A stretch of DNA of 64,000 bases from JOPF133 sp052144935. GTDB taxonomy: Bacteria; Acidobacteriota; Terriglobia; Bryobacterales; Bryobacteraceae. The notes under the pieces are model-generated. The model was not told the DNA's origin. It saw only the letters and a list, made by a program, of their open reading frames with translations, and made no database searches. Below are positions 56,859-64,000 of the stretch, one piece after another. The stretch covers positions 22,302 through 86,301 of the forward strand of contig JBKQPR010000233.1 in the NCBI GenBank assembly GCA_052144935.1. Direction: 5' to 3'. Numbering within the stretch: position 1 is the stretch's first letter; every line of letters starts with the position of its first letter. The position numbers and the translations under genes were made by a program.

Positions 56859-57327
56859 TTCCGGAGCGGTAGGAAGGGGCGGGGGGACCAGCGCTCTCCA
56901 GCCCCCCATCGGACCGCCTGCCCGCCTTCCGATTCCGCGCCACTCCCGTGGTGTGTTTCAGCGCTCCTCCGGCGCTTGATCCGCGGTCGTCCGGCTACCA
57001 TTCTGCCTCGCAGGCAATCCCATCAAGGCCCCTTAGAAGCCACGCCGGTCCCGGTTCGGCACCGGGTGCTACCCGCGCTGACGTCGACCTCGAAATTCAC
57101 CAAGCCGAGCAGATCTTGGGTCACCGGATCGGATCGCGCCGGAGAAGAGGCACGGGTCTGCGAAAACGCCGGCATGTCCGGCCACCCTGTGGCCCAGGTG
57201 GTTCCATGGGCCGGATCGACCTGACCGACCGCCCGGCGCCGCACGGAAAGGCGCCGCACGGAAATATGAGAAATCCCGTTCTCGCGGGCACTATGTCGAA
57301 TACTGGACTCAAAGGCCTTCACATCCC
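56859..57327. other. Intergenic region before comM
   Basis: About 470 bases with no convincing gene. It has a 15-base exact tandem duplication, GGCGCCGCACGGAAA, at 57235-57264. The remaining sequence lacks family similarity that I can see. Confidence 0.45.
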
Positions 57328-58848
57328 ATGGCGCTGTTCAAAACCCGCAGCGCCGCCGTATATGGCATTGATGCTCACTTGATCGATGTCGAAGTCGACA
57401 TGTACCTGTCCGGCTCGGCGCGCGACTCCCGTATGGTCGGCATGCCCGACGTGGCGGTGCGCGAGAGCCGCGAGCGCATCAAAAGCGCGCTCATCAATTC
57501 CGGCTTCGGATACCCCAACAAAACTCTGACCATCAACCTGGCCCCGGCCAACGTGCGCAAGGAAGGCGCCGGCTTCGATCTCCCGGTGGCGCTGGGAATT
57601 CTGGGCGCCATGGGGGTGGTGAAGAATCTCGACGGCCACATCCTGGTCGGCGAGTTGTCGCTCGATGGCGCCATCCGTCCGGTTCGGGGAGCGCTCTCGG
57701 TAGCCGTATGCGCCCGCGGCCAGGCGATTCCCAATCTCATCGTGCCCGCGGAGAACGCGGCCGAGGCGGCGGTTGTGGAAGGCGTGAACGTCTATGGCGT
57801 GCGGCACCTGGCGGAGGTGGTGGCGTTGCTGGCGCGTCCTGAGACATTCGTCCGCGCCTCTCCGGCGGCCAACGGGCACGAAGCAGAGGCTGCCACGGCG
57901 GTCGATTTCCAGGAAGTGCGCGGGCAGACGACGGCCAAGCGGGCCTTGGAAGTGGCGGCTGCGGGATCGCACAACGTGTTGATGATCGGCCCGCCGGGTT
58001 CGGGGAAGACCATGCTGGCCAAACGCTTCGCCGGCATCCTGCCGCCGCTTACCTTCGACGAGGGCCTGGAGACCACCAAGATCCATAGCATTGCCGGGCT
58101 GCTGCGCGGCGGAACGGGTCTTTTGCGCCGGCGGCCGTTCCGCGCGCCCCACCACACCATCTCGGACGCGGGACTGCTCGGCGGCGGAACGGGCATGCCT
58201 CGTCCCGGCGAAGTCAGCCTGGCGCACAATGGGGTGCTCTTCCTGGACGAGCTACCCGAGTTCCCGCGGGATGTGCTGGAGTCGCTGCGCCAGCCGATCG
58301 AAGACGGCTCGGTCACCATCGCCCGTTCCAACATGTCGCTGCCCTTCCCGTCGAGCTTCATCCTGCTCGCCGGGATGAATCCCTGCAAGTGCGGATTCTA
58401 CGGGGACTCGACCCGCGAGTGCCGATGCACGCCCGGACAGATCGCCCAGTATCTCGGCAAAATCAGCGGACCGCTCCTCGACCGCATCGATATTCATGTG
58501 GAAGTCCCGGCTGTTCCGTACCAGGAATTGCGCGGCAACCCGGCCTCGGAATCGTCGGCCGAAATCCGCGGGCGTGTGGCGGCGGCGCGCACTGTGCAGC
58601 AGGCCCGCGGCTATTACAACTCGCGGATGCCGGCTCGCATGATCCGCAAGCAGTGCGCTTTGGACGATTCCGGCGAGCGGACCCTGGAAATGGCCGTGCG
58701 CCGTTTGGGACTCTCGGCCCGCGCGCACGACCGGGTCCTCAAAGTCGCGCGCACGATCGCCGATCTCGGCGGCAGCGAGACGGTGTCGGCCAAGCACGTT
58801 GCGGAAGCGGTGCAGTACCGCAGCCTGGACCGCAATTACTGGAACTGA
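57328..58848 (+). CDS. comM: YifB/ComM family Mg-chelatase-like AAA ATPase
   Basis: 506 aa. N-terminal Lon-protease-like domain (LIDVEVDMYLSGSARDSRMV, VGMPDVAVRESRERIKSALI, ADVNLAPANVRKEGAGFDLP-type block). The AAA domain has Walker A NVLMIGPPGSGKTMLAKRFA and Walker B LAHNGVLFLDELPEF. A Cys-rich Mg-chelatase insert CKCGFYGDSTRECRCTPGQI is typical of YifB/ComM. The C-terminal RIDIHVEVPAVPY and a winged end follow. ComM is a branch-migration helicase for recombination of transforming DNA. Stands alone. The start is ATG 57328. Confidence 0.95.
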   Translation: MALFKTRSAAVYGIDAHLIDVEVDMYLSGSARDSRMVGMPDVAVRESRERIKSALINSGFGYPNKTLTINLAPANVRKEGAGFDLPVALGILGAMGVVKNLDGHILVGELSLDGAIRPVRGALSVAVCARGQAIPNLIVPAENAAEAAVVEGVNVYGVRHLAEVVALLARPETFVRASPAANGHEAEAATAVDFQEVRGQTTAKRALEVAAAGSHNVLMIGPPGSGKTMLAKRFAGILPPLTFDEGLETTKIHSIAGLLRGGTGLLRRRPFRAPHHTISDAGLLGGGTGMPRPGEVSLAHNGVLFLDELPEFPRDVLESLRQPIEDGSVTIARSNMSLPFPSSFILLAGMNPCKCGFYGDSTRECRCTPGQIAQYLGKISGPLLDRIDIHVEVPAVPYQELRGNPASESSAEIRGRVAAARTVQQARGYYNSRMPARMIRKQCALDDSGERTLEMAVRRLGLSARAHDRVLKVARTIADLGGSETVSAKHVAEAVQYRSLDRNYWN

Positions 58849-59312
58849 AGTGCGAATCGTCCTCAACAAACTCCACAACGTGGACTCAGCAGATCGCCCC
58901 TCCTGAGCCACTGGCGACCGCGATGCGAAGGTGCCGGGACAACCGTTGCCTTTCCGGACGCGCCCAATGGGGCTGCCTGGCTCCGGCGGGCTCGGCAATC
59001 AACCAACCGGGGCTGTGGAGTTGCCCAATCAGCGCGGAGAGTCTTTGCGGGCCGCCGGCTTCGAGCCACCCCTCAGCTCATGGCGAAGTCAGAACGAAAG
59101 TAGACGCCTTCGCCGGTATTCCCTGGCGGGCTGCACTCCTGCATTGCCCACCTCCGCTTCACAGGCTGGATTCAATATGCCGTCCGCCAGCCGAATCCGT
59201 AAACCACCACCCCACGAGGGCTGGGAATTTTCGACCGGCGCAATGTGGAATTCTCAACCGGAGTTGACAGGCTCGGTCTTCGACCGCGAGATACTGCGCT
59301 TTTGGCGAAGGC

Positions 59313-59373
59313 AACCGCTCCCTCACGGGGGCCCCCTGGGCCCGGCTCCGATCAGAGCCACGAGCGTCAGCGA
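59313..59373. repeat. Palindromic element, degraded copy with a motif insertion
   Basis: Begins AACCGCTCCCTCACGG as in the kinase-flanking copies. In place of TCGC it then has GGGCCCCCTGGGCCC, after which GGCTCCGATCAGAGCC resumes the arm. This links the palindrome and the intragenic GC-rich motif. Confidence 0.55.
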
Positions 59374-59880
59374 GTAGTTTGGGAATGGCGCCGAATCAGA
59401 CGGGATATTGTGCTGCCTGCAAGAACTGCTCTCTAAAGGGGTGCCTTTGGTCCCGCGTCAGATCGGAGCCGCGAAACCTGAAGGGAGCGGACGCCGAACC
59501 TGCCGCCCGGCGCGAAGCCGTTCACAAACTCCGCCGAAAAAATGCCGAATATTATCAGTCCCTTACAGACATGCCCCGCAGGTCGCCCCAAACCCGCGTG
59601 GTAGTTTGAAACTGAAGAAGGAACTGCTTGTTGGGCGAGATTGCGGTCCTTCGCGGGGATGTCTGCCGGAGCCCAACCATGGGGGCCTTAAATCCGGAGC
59701 GCAGACATTGCAACGCTTCCTAAGCCCCGCCTCCAGGGGCGTAAGACCTGGCCCGATGGCACGCTCCCTGCGGGGAGCGCTCCCCTTACGGTGAGTACGG
59801 AACCGGTTCCAAATGTCGGGGCGCTTCGAACGCCCCAAACGAAGAGAGAGAGACGAGGAGAGAGACAAGAAACGAATGGC

Positions 59881-59911
59881 TTTCAGAGCCGCGCGGGTTA
59901 AGAGAGCGGTT
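59881..59911. repeat. Palindromic element, half copy
   Basis: TTCAGAGCCGCGCGGGTTAA and AGAGAGCGGTT match the right arm of the kinase-flanking palindrome (TCAGAGCCGCGAACGT, AGAGAGCGGTC) with a small change in the middle. Confidence 0.55.
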
Positions 59912-60034
59912 TTCGAATCACACCGAATCAGACGGTCTGGGAACTAGTTGCCATCGCTCTTGGATCCCTGGATCTCCCTGGAGCAGCAATGGTCCCGGCA
60001 GGTCGCAAGTTCGTGGAATAATCATGTGGATAGC

Positions 60035-61282
60035 ATGATCGAAGATCTCTTCCGACGGGCCGCATCATCCGCTCTGCTCTTGTGCCTGCCTCTGGCGCTT
60101 GCAGGCGGCGGCGACTACTTTCCACCTCCCGACAGCGCGGGCGGCTGGCGCGCTCTGACGGACGCCGCGAGCATCCGCAAACTGGGCGGCATGAATCCCG
60201 GCCGGCTCGACCAGGCCTTCGAATTCGAAAAGGAAACCAGCCAACATGGCGGCCTGGTGGTGGTGCGGCACGGTTATCTGGTCTACGAAAAATACTTTGG
60301 CAAAGGCAATCGGGAAGCGCATCCCGATATGGCGTCGATCGGGAAGGCGTTCACCAGCATTTCTTGCGGGATCATGCTCCAGGAGAAACACGAGCAGATC
60401 CCCGAAGGCCTGGAGACCAAGGTATTCACCGAGCGGTACCTGCCGGAAGCGTTTCCGCTGAGCGACCCGCTGAAGGCCGATATCAAGCTGGGGCAGTTGT
60501 TGAGCATGACCTCCGGCATGCACGGGGATGGCGGCAATCCGGGAATCGTCCGCGGCGAGGATCAGCGGCTGGATCCCGTTCCGCGCCCGGCCTCGCCGCA
60601 GGACCAGGACACCAGCGCCCTGCGGGCCGCGATGTGGACCAAGCCCGGCGAGGGATACTCCTACGCTTCGGGATCGCCGCACGTGGCCTCCATCGTGCTG
60701 CGCCACCTGACCGGAATGGAGATGCAGCAATACATCGGCGAGAAACTGGCCACGCCGATGGGGTTCGGGTCGTGGGGTTACGCGCTCTCTCGCAACGGAA
60801 GCACTCTGCCGCACACGCCCGGCGGCGGGAGCATCGCATTGCGCGCTACAGACGCGGTCCGGTTCGCCTATCTTCTGCTGCACAAGGGCCGCTGGGCCAA
60901 TCGGCAACTGGCGCCCGCCGGGTATGTCGCCATGTGCGGCAGGCCCTCGCCCTATAACCCGCACGCGCCGATGAGCCTGATGTTCGAAGTGAACGCGGAC
61001 GGTCACGTCTTTGGAGCGCCGCGCGATGCGTTCTTCAAGTCCGGGGCGGGCGGTTCGGCCATCTACGTAGTGCCGTCGCTCGACTTGGCGATCTACAAAA
61101 TGTCCGCCAGCGATGCGCAGCTCGATCCCGCGCTGACAGGTCTGCCGGTCACGTACCAACTGGATCATTCGCGCGACAACTGGAAGCCAGGCCCGCACGA
61201 TCAGTTTCACGATGGCACGGTTGGCGGGGATGATGGTGTGCGCAGGCTGTTGGAGATGGTCGTGGCATCGGTCATGCAATAG
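60035..61282 (+). CDS. Serine hydrolase of the class C beta-lactamase/DD-peptidase family
   Basis: 415 aa from ATG 60035, giving the signal peptide (RRAASSALLLCLPLALAGG). The catalytic SxxK is in MASIGKAFTSISCG (Ser-Ile-Gly-Lys, about residue 110). The second motif position has YSYASGSP (Tyr-Ala-Ser; class C has Tyr-x-Asn). The KTG-like triad is less clear: HTPGGGSIALRATD. VVVRHGYLVYEKYFGKGNRE precedes it as in many esterase-like members. It could be an esterase, peptidase or lactamase. Periplasmic by prediction. A second, decayed gene begins 11 bases after the stop. Confidence 0.86.
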   Translation: MIEDLFRRAASSALLLCLPLALAGGGDYFPPPDSAGGWRALTDAASIRKLGGMNPGRLDQAFEFEKETSQHGGLVVVRHGYLVYEKYFGKGNREAHPDMASIGKAFTSISCGIMLQEKHEQIPEGLETKVFTERYLPEAFPLSDPLKADIKLGQLLSMTSGMHGDGGNPGIVRGEDQRLDPVPRPASPQDQDTSALRAAMWTKPGEGYSYASGSPHVASIVLRHLTGMEMQQYIGEKLATPMGFGSWGYALSRNGSTLPHTPGGGSIALRATDAVRFAYLLLHKGRWANRQLAPAGYVAMCGRPSPYNPHAPMSLMFEVNADGHVFGAPRDAFFKSGAGGSAIYVVPSLDLAIYKMSASDAQLDPALTGLPVTYQLDHSRDNWKPGPHDQFHDGTVGGDDGVRRLLEMVVASVMQ

Positions 61283-61292
61283 GGGAGGGGAA

Positions 61293-61740
61293 GTGTCGAA
61301 AGCCCCAAAGTGGATCGCAGGACTGGCCCTGCTCAGCACGGTCTCCGCGGCGGCGCAAAACAAGAGCGAACTTCAACTCTGGGTTCTCAAGCCGGTAGTG
61401 CGTGCCGAAATGCCCGCCGGTCGGACGAAATCGACCGATCCGATCGATGCCTTCCTGGCTGCGGACTATCGGGCAAAAGGCCTTCACCCGGCAGGACCCG
61501 CCGGCAAGCGGATTTTGCTGCGCCGCGTCTATCTGGACCTGATCGTGAATCCCGCCTACGCCGGCGGAGCAGGACGCTTTCCTCCAGGACCAGTCGCCGG
61601 ACGCCTGCGAAAAAGTCGTGGACCAACTGCTGGCCAGCGAGCAGCACGGCGTGCGTTACGCGCGGCACTGGCTCGAGGTTCTGCGGTACGCCGATGTGGA
61701 TGAGCGGATGATCGCCATCAGTTGGGGCTCGATTACCTGA
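61293..61740 (+). pseudogene. Truncated DUF1549/PSD1-type gene remnant
   Basis: GTG 61293 begins a signal peptide (LALLSTVSAAAQ) and LWVLKPVVRAEMPAG, DPIDAFLAADYRAKGLHPAG and KRILLRRVYLDLI, an N-terminal DUF1549 opening. After a frame change near 61545-61560 comes QDAFLQDQSPDACEKVVDQL followed by LASEQHGVRYARHWLEVLRY. The protein then ends at 61738 after about 20 unrelated residues; a full-length relative is around 700-1000 aa with DUF1553 following. The body is lost. Confidence 0.7.
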
Positions 61741-62345
61741 AGATGAACTTTGAGGCCATGGGCCGGACCATGCACCTGGTGGAAGAAGGCGATGGCCCGA
61801 TCAGTCAGATTCTGACTTGAGCGAAGCCCAACTCCCAGCCGCCGGAGGCTGCCTCGATCCGCATCGGGTGCGGAGACGGGAGCGGGCTGTCGGCGGGCGG
61901 CGATTCAGGCGCGCCCACCGTGAAAAGCAAACGGAGGCACCATCGCTAACCGGGGGACCTGCCCGCCAACCTGCCAAGGGAGCATGTAGTGCCTGGCGAT
62001 GCGGCGCAGCTCGTCGTAAACCACCAGGGCCGGCCGGTCGGACGCCGCTTTATCTCCGCCGCCCCAAGCCCTCGGCAAACCAGTTACCTCCGCCGATCCC
62101 CGTCTCCCCGCCCCAGATCCGGAGAAGTCCCGGAACATCGCAAGCTCGCAATCGGGTGTCCTGAGGGCTTCACCGTTACCTGGGCCCAGCCCCGCATGCG
62201 GGTGGTGGCCACAGGCTGGACCCTGGCCCCCGCCGTCTCGATAAATGTCGACCTGGCCGACCACCGAATCCCGCCGGTATTGCATACTTGGAGTGACACG
62301 CCGCGGCATTGCAGCGACGAAGGAAGAGGAGAGAGGAGAAAACAC
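61741..62345. other. Intergenic region before the formaldehyde dehydrogenase gene
   Basis: About 600 bases. It contains a 108-base remnant of a sigma factor gene on the minus strand (61983-62090). The last 40 bases before the ATG include a strong purine-rich ribosome site. The rest holds no gene that I recognise. Confidence 0.45.
61983..62090 (-). pseudogene. Fragment of a TIGR02999-like ECF sigma factor gene
   Basis: The minus-strand reading EVTGLPRAWGGGDKAASDRP then ALVVYDELRRIARHYM matches the N-terminal region of the planctomycete/acidobacterial sigma family (E-T-LLRAW-GGD-AL--L-PLVYDELRRIARRYM). It then diverges into unrelated residues and lacks region 4. Confidence 0.6.
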
Positions 62346-63566
62346 ATGCCAAGTAATCGCGGAGTTGCTTACGTCAAACCGGGTACCGTCGAAGTGAAAT
62401 CCATCGACTACCCGAAATTGAGGATGCCAAAGAGCGAGAGTGATCCGTTCGGCGGGAAGGACGCTCCCCATGGCGTCATCCTGAGGATCGTAACCACCAA
62501 CATCTGCGGGTCCGATCAACACATGGTCCGCGGCCGGACCACGGCTCCGGCGGGGCTCATCCTGGGACACGAAATCACGGGAGAAATCATCGAAAAGGGC
62601 GCTGACGTCGAAATGCTGGACATCGGCGACCTGGTGAGCGTACCGTTCAACATCGCCTGTGGACGATGCCGCAATTGCCGCGAAGGCAAGACCGGCATCT
62701 GCCTCACGGTCAATCCGGCTCGCCCAGGGGCGGCATACGGCTATGTGGACATGGGTGGGTGGGTCGGCGGCCAAGCGGAATACGTGATGGTGCCGTACGC
62801 GGATTTCAACCTGCTGAGGTTCCCAAATAAGGAAAAGGCAATGGCCAAGATCCTGGATCTGACCCTGCTTTCCGACATCTTCCCGACTGGTTATCACGGT
62901 GCCGTCACCGCCGGCGTGGGCCCGGGCTCGACCGTCTATGTCGCCGGGGCAGGCCCGGTGGGTCTCGCTTGTGCGGCCGCGTGCCAATTGTTGGGCGCCG
63001 CTGTCGTGATTGTGGGCGATATGATTCCGGAGCGTCTCGCGCAGGCAAAGAGCTTCGGTTGCGAAGTCGTCGATCTCCGCAAGGATGCCACGTTGGCCCA
63101 GCAGATCGAGCAGATTCTCGGCGATCCCGTGGTGGACTCGGCGGTAGACTGTGTCGGCTTTGAAGCCCACGGCCACGGTAAGAACGCTGCGGCGGAGCAG
63201 CCGGCTACCGTGCTGAACGCGCTCCAGGAGATCTGTCGGGCCGGCGGTTCCATCGGCATCCCAGGTCTGTATGTGACCGGCGACCCGGGCGGCGTCGACG
63301 AAGCCGCGAAGATCGGCGCGCTCAGCATCCGCATCGGTCTGGGCTGGGCGAAATCCTGCTCGTTTCACACTGGCCAGTGTCCGGTGCTACGTTACAACCG
63401 CCAGCTCATGATGGCGATCCTGCACGGCAAGGTTCATCCCGCCAAGGCGTGCAATGCGACCATCATTTCGTTGGAGGACGCGCCGCAGGGGTATAAGGAC
63501 TTCGACAAAGGTGCGGCCAAAAAGTTTGTTATCGATCCGCACGGGACGGCGAAGAAAGCTGCCTGA
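62346..63566 (+). CDS. fdhA: Glutathione-independent formaldehyde dehydrogenase-like zinc alcohol dehydrogenase
   Basis: 406 aa. The family opens NRGVAYVKPGTVEVKSIDYP. Catalytic zinc ligands lie in NICGSDQHMVRGR (Cys) and GHEITGEI (His-Glu). Structural zinc uses CGRCRNCREGKTGIC. The Rossmann motif is VYVAGAGPVGLACAAACQLL, and VDLRKDATLAQQIEQILGD with VDSAVDCVGFEAHGHGKNAA completes the Pseudomonas-type FdhA pattern. It oxidises formaldehyde with NAD+ using a tightly bound cofactor. The ribosome site is a purine run before ATG 62346; longer starts are unlikely. Confidence 0.93.
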   Translation: MPSNRGVAYVKPGTVEVKSIDYPKLRMPKSESDPFGGKDAPHGVILRIVTTNICGSDQHMVRGRTTAPAGLILGHEITGEIIEKGADVEMLDIGDLVSVPFNIACGRCRNCREGKTGICLTVNPARPGAAYGYVDMGGWVGGQAEYVMVPYADFNLLRFPNKEKAMAKILDLTLLSDIFPTGYHGAVTAGVGPGSTVYVAGAGPVGLACAAACQLLGAAVVIVGDMIPERLAQAKSFGCEVVDLRKDATLAQQIEQILGDPVVDSAVDCVGFEAHGHGKNAAAEQPATVLNALQEICRAGGSIGIPGLYVTGDPGGVDEAAKIGALSIRIGLGWAKSCSFHTGQCPVLRYNRQLMMAILHGKVHPAKACNATIISLEDAPQGYKDFDKGAAKKFVIDPHGTAKKAA

Positions 63567-63919
63567 CCGCGAACCGGCACTCCGCCGCTGGATGCGGTTG
63601 CCGGAATTCGCCGAGGAGTACATGCCGGCCCGCTGAGGCGGTGTAGACCGAGCCAACGCCCGCATCCGGCGGAACGCCGCCGCCGTGGCTTCAGCCTTTC
63701 AAGATCCTGAAGCCGGAAGCCGTCTGCAAGCTCCGATCATCTGTGCAGGGTCTGTGCGTGACCCAGCCGTGCTTGCCAAAACTGACCCACCCGGCCGAAG
63801 TCTGTGCAAGGTCTGTGCCAAGGTCGGGTGTGCGACATAAAAGTGAGGATCGGCGGGATTCCTATTTTTGTGACGTTAATCCTTGCGTATATACTACGCT
63901 AGGGCAGGAGGCCACCTTC
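63567..63919. other. Intergenic region with a repeated TCTGTGCA unit
   Basis: About 350 bases. TCTGTGCAGGGTCTGTGC (63740-63757) recurs as TCTGTGCAAGGTCTGTGC (63801-63818), 61 bases away, with further similarity in the spacer. The repeat lies just upstream of a promoter for the next gene. Confidence 0.5.
63868..63895 (+). promoter_or_regulatory. Promoter of the window-end gene
   Basis: TTGTGA (-35, 63868-63873) and TATACT (-10, 63890-63895) are spaced by 16 bases. The AGGAGG ribosome site is at 63906-63911. Confidence 0.6.
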
Positions 63920-64000
63920 ATGATGATGCCGAAATCCCTGGAATCCCTCGCCCAGCGGCGCGTGCAGATCACCGATCAGATCGCCGCCCTCTCCGACCTG
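63920..64000 (+). CDS. DUF6788-like small protein (3'-truncated by window edge)
   Basis: Only 27 codons are visible: MMMPKSLESLAQRRVQITDQ then IAALSDL. There are three successive ATGs; the first (63920) has a strong AGGAGG site at the right distance. The opening SLE-LA-RR-QI--QIA-L-DL resembles the DUF6788 small proteins that often occur next to transposase-like genes in Acidobacteria and other bacteria. The zinc-finger-like CGKPxCHC box that would confirm it is beyond the window. Confidence 0.5.
   Translation, partial: MMMPKSLESLAQRRVQITDQIAALSDL

Larger units (their letters stand above)
58849..60034. other. Repeat-rich intergenic stretch
   Basis: About 1.2 kb without a gene I can support. 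It holds at least four degraded pieces of the palindrome seen around the kinase gene: 59313-59328 (AACCGCTCCCTCACGG), 59465-59490, 59760-59800 and 59881-59911. The GGGCCC motif lies in the first of these at 59327-59343. Short open frames here have no family features. Confidence 0.55.

Noticed and set aside
59379..59609. Short open frame with CAACKNCSLKGC
   Set aside because: The Cys pattern is suggestive, but there is no ribosome site, the region consists of palindrome fragments and the rest of the frame has no family likeness.

Overview
The window looks like a chromosome segment of an acidobacterium of the Bryobacterales/Solibacter type. The DNA is GC-rich. It carries families expanded in that group: a TIGR03435 protein, two TIGR03436 VWFA-related proteins, two very large ADOP-type ABC permeases (one behind a PadR regulator), a Ser/Thr kinase with a TPR tail, and a TonB/Oar receptor remnant. 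Envelope genes (KDO synthesis) indicate a Gram-negative cell. This assignment rests on family knowledge, not on a database search.

Layout. 0-3.4 kb: the 3' part of rpoD, a secreted PQQ-type sugar dehydrogenase, a seven-haem cytochrome without a standard start codon, and a small membrane protein behind a good sigma-54 promoter. 3.8-11.6 kb: a GT2 glycosyltransferase, a TPR protein, DUF1810 and DUF805 proteins, a phosphotransferase and a large GT-C type membrane protein. 11.7-16.8 kb: a TIGR03435 protein, an orphan CRISPR-like array (12732-13028), a beta-propeller protein, a multiply broken DUF4214/propeller pseudogene and a parvulin isomerase. 17-23.6 kb: two SDR enzymes, an HNH nuclease with a small partner gene, a membrane glycosyltransferase and a frameshifted methyltransferase. 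23.6-29.3 kb: VWA proteins, then kdsB-pyrG-kdsA (LPS core and CTP). 29.5-36.1 kb: a methyltransferase, a Ycf46-like AAA protein, a GNAT acetyltransferase, an ABC permease and a pilin. 36.3-38.4 kb: a Rieske/cytochrome b complex with a di-haem cytochrome c fused to cytochrome b. 38.5-45.6 kb: a FliA-type sigma factor, a kinase, PadR and a frameshifted ABC permease. 45.7-53.6 kb: an ADP-ribosylglycohydrolase and a tightly packed seven-gene Qrc/ACIII-like redox operon bracketed by two glycine-cleavage-H-like proteins. 54-58.8 kb: a lipoprotein, an ECF sigma/anti-sigma/Spy-like cluster, ErpA/IscA and ComM. 58.8-64 kb: a repeat-rich intergenic stretch, a serine hydrolase, gene remnants, a formaldehyde dehydrogenase and the start of a DUF6788-like gene.

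Respiration links several parts: the Qrc-like complex, the bc-type complex, the seven-haem cytochrome and the PQQ-type dehydrogenase could feed one quinone/cytochrome chain. kdsB, pyrG and kdsA supply activated KDO.

The most unusual signals are structural. (1) A GC-rich motif is scattered in frame through many genes and encodes Gly-Pro-x-Gly-x-Pro-like peptides. (2) Several proteins carry low-complexity expansions, three of them in 12-bp units. (3) Two single-gene segments are each flanked by direct repeats of the 3' end of a neighbouring gene. (4) A long palindrome flanks the kinase gene and recurs in a degraded form at 59 kb. (5) There is an array of five 33-bp repeats with four unique spacers. 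Several genes are broken by indels; two are one-base losses in short homopolymers, so assembly error must be excluded before calling them pseudogenes.
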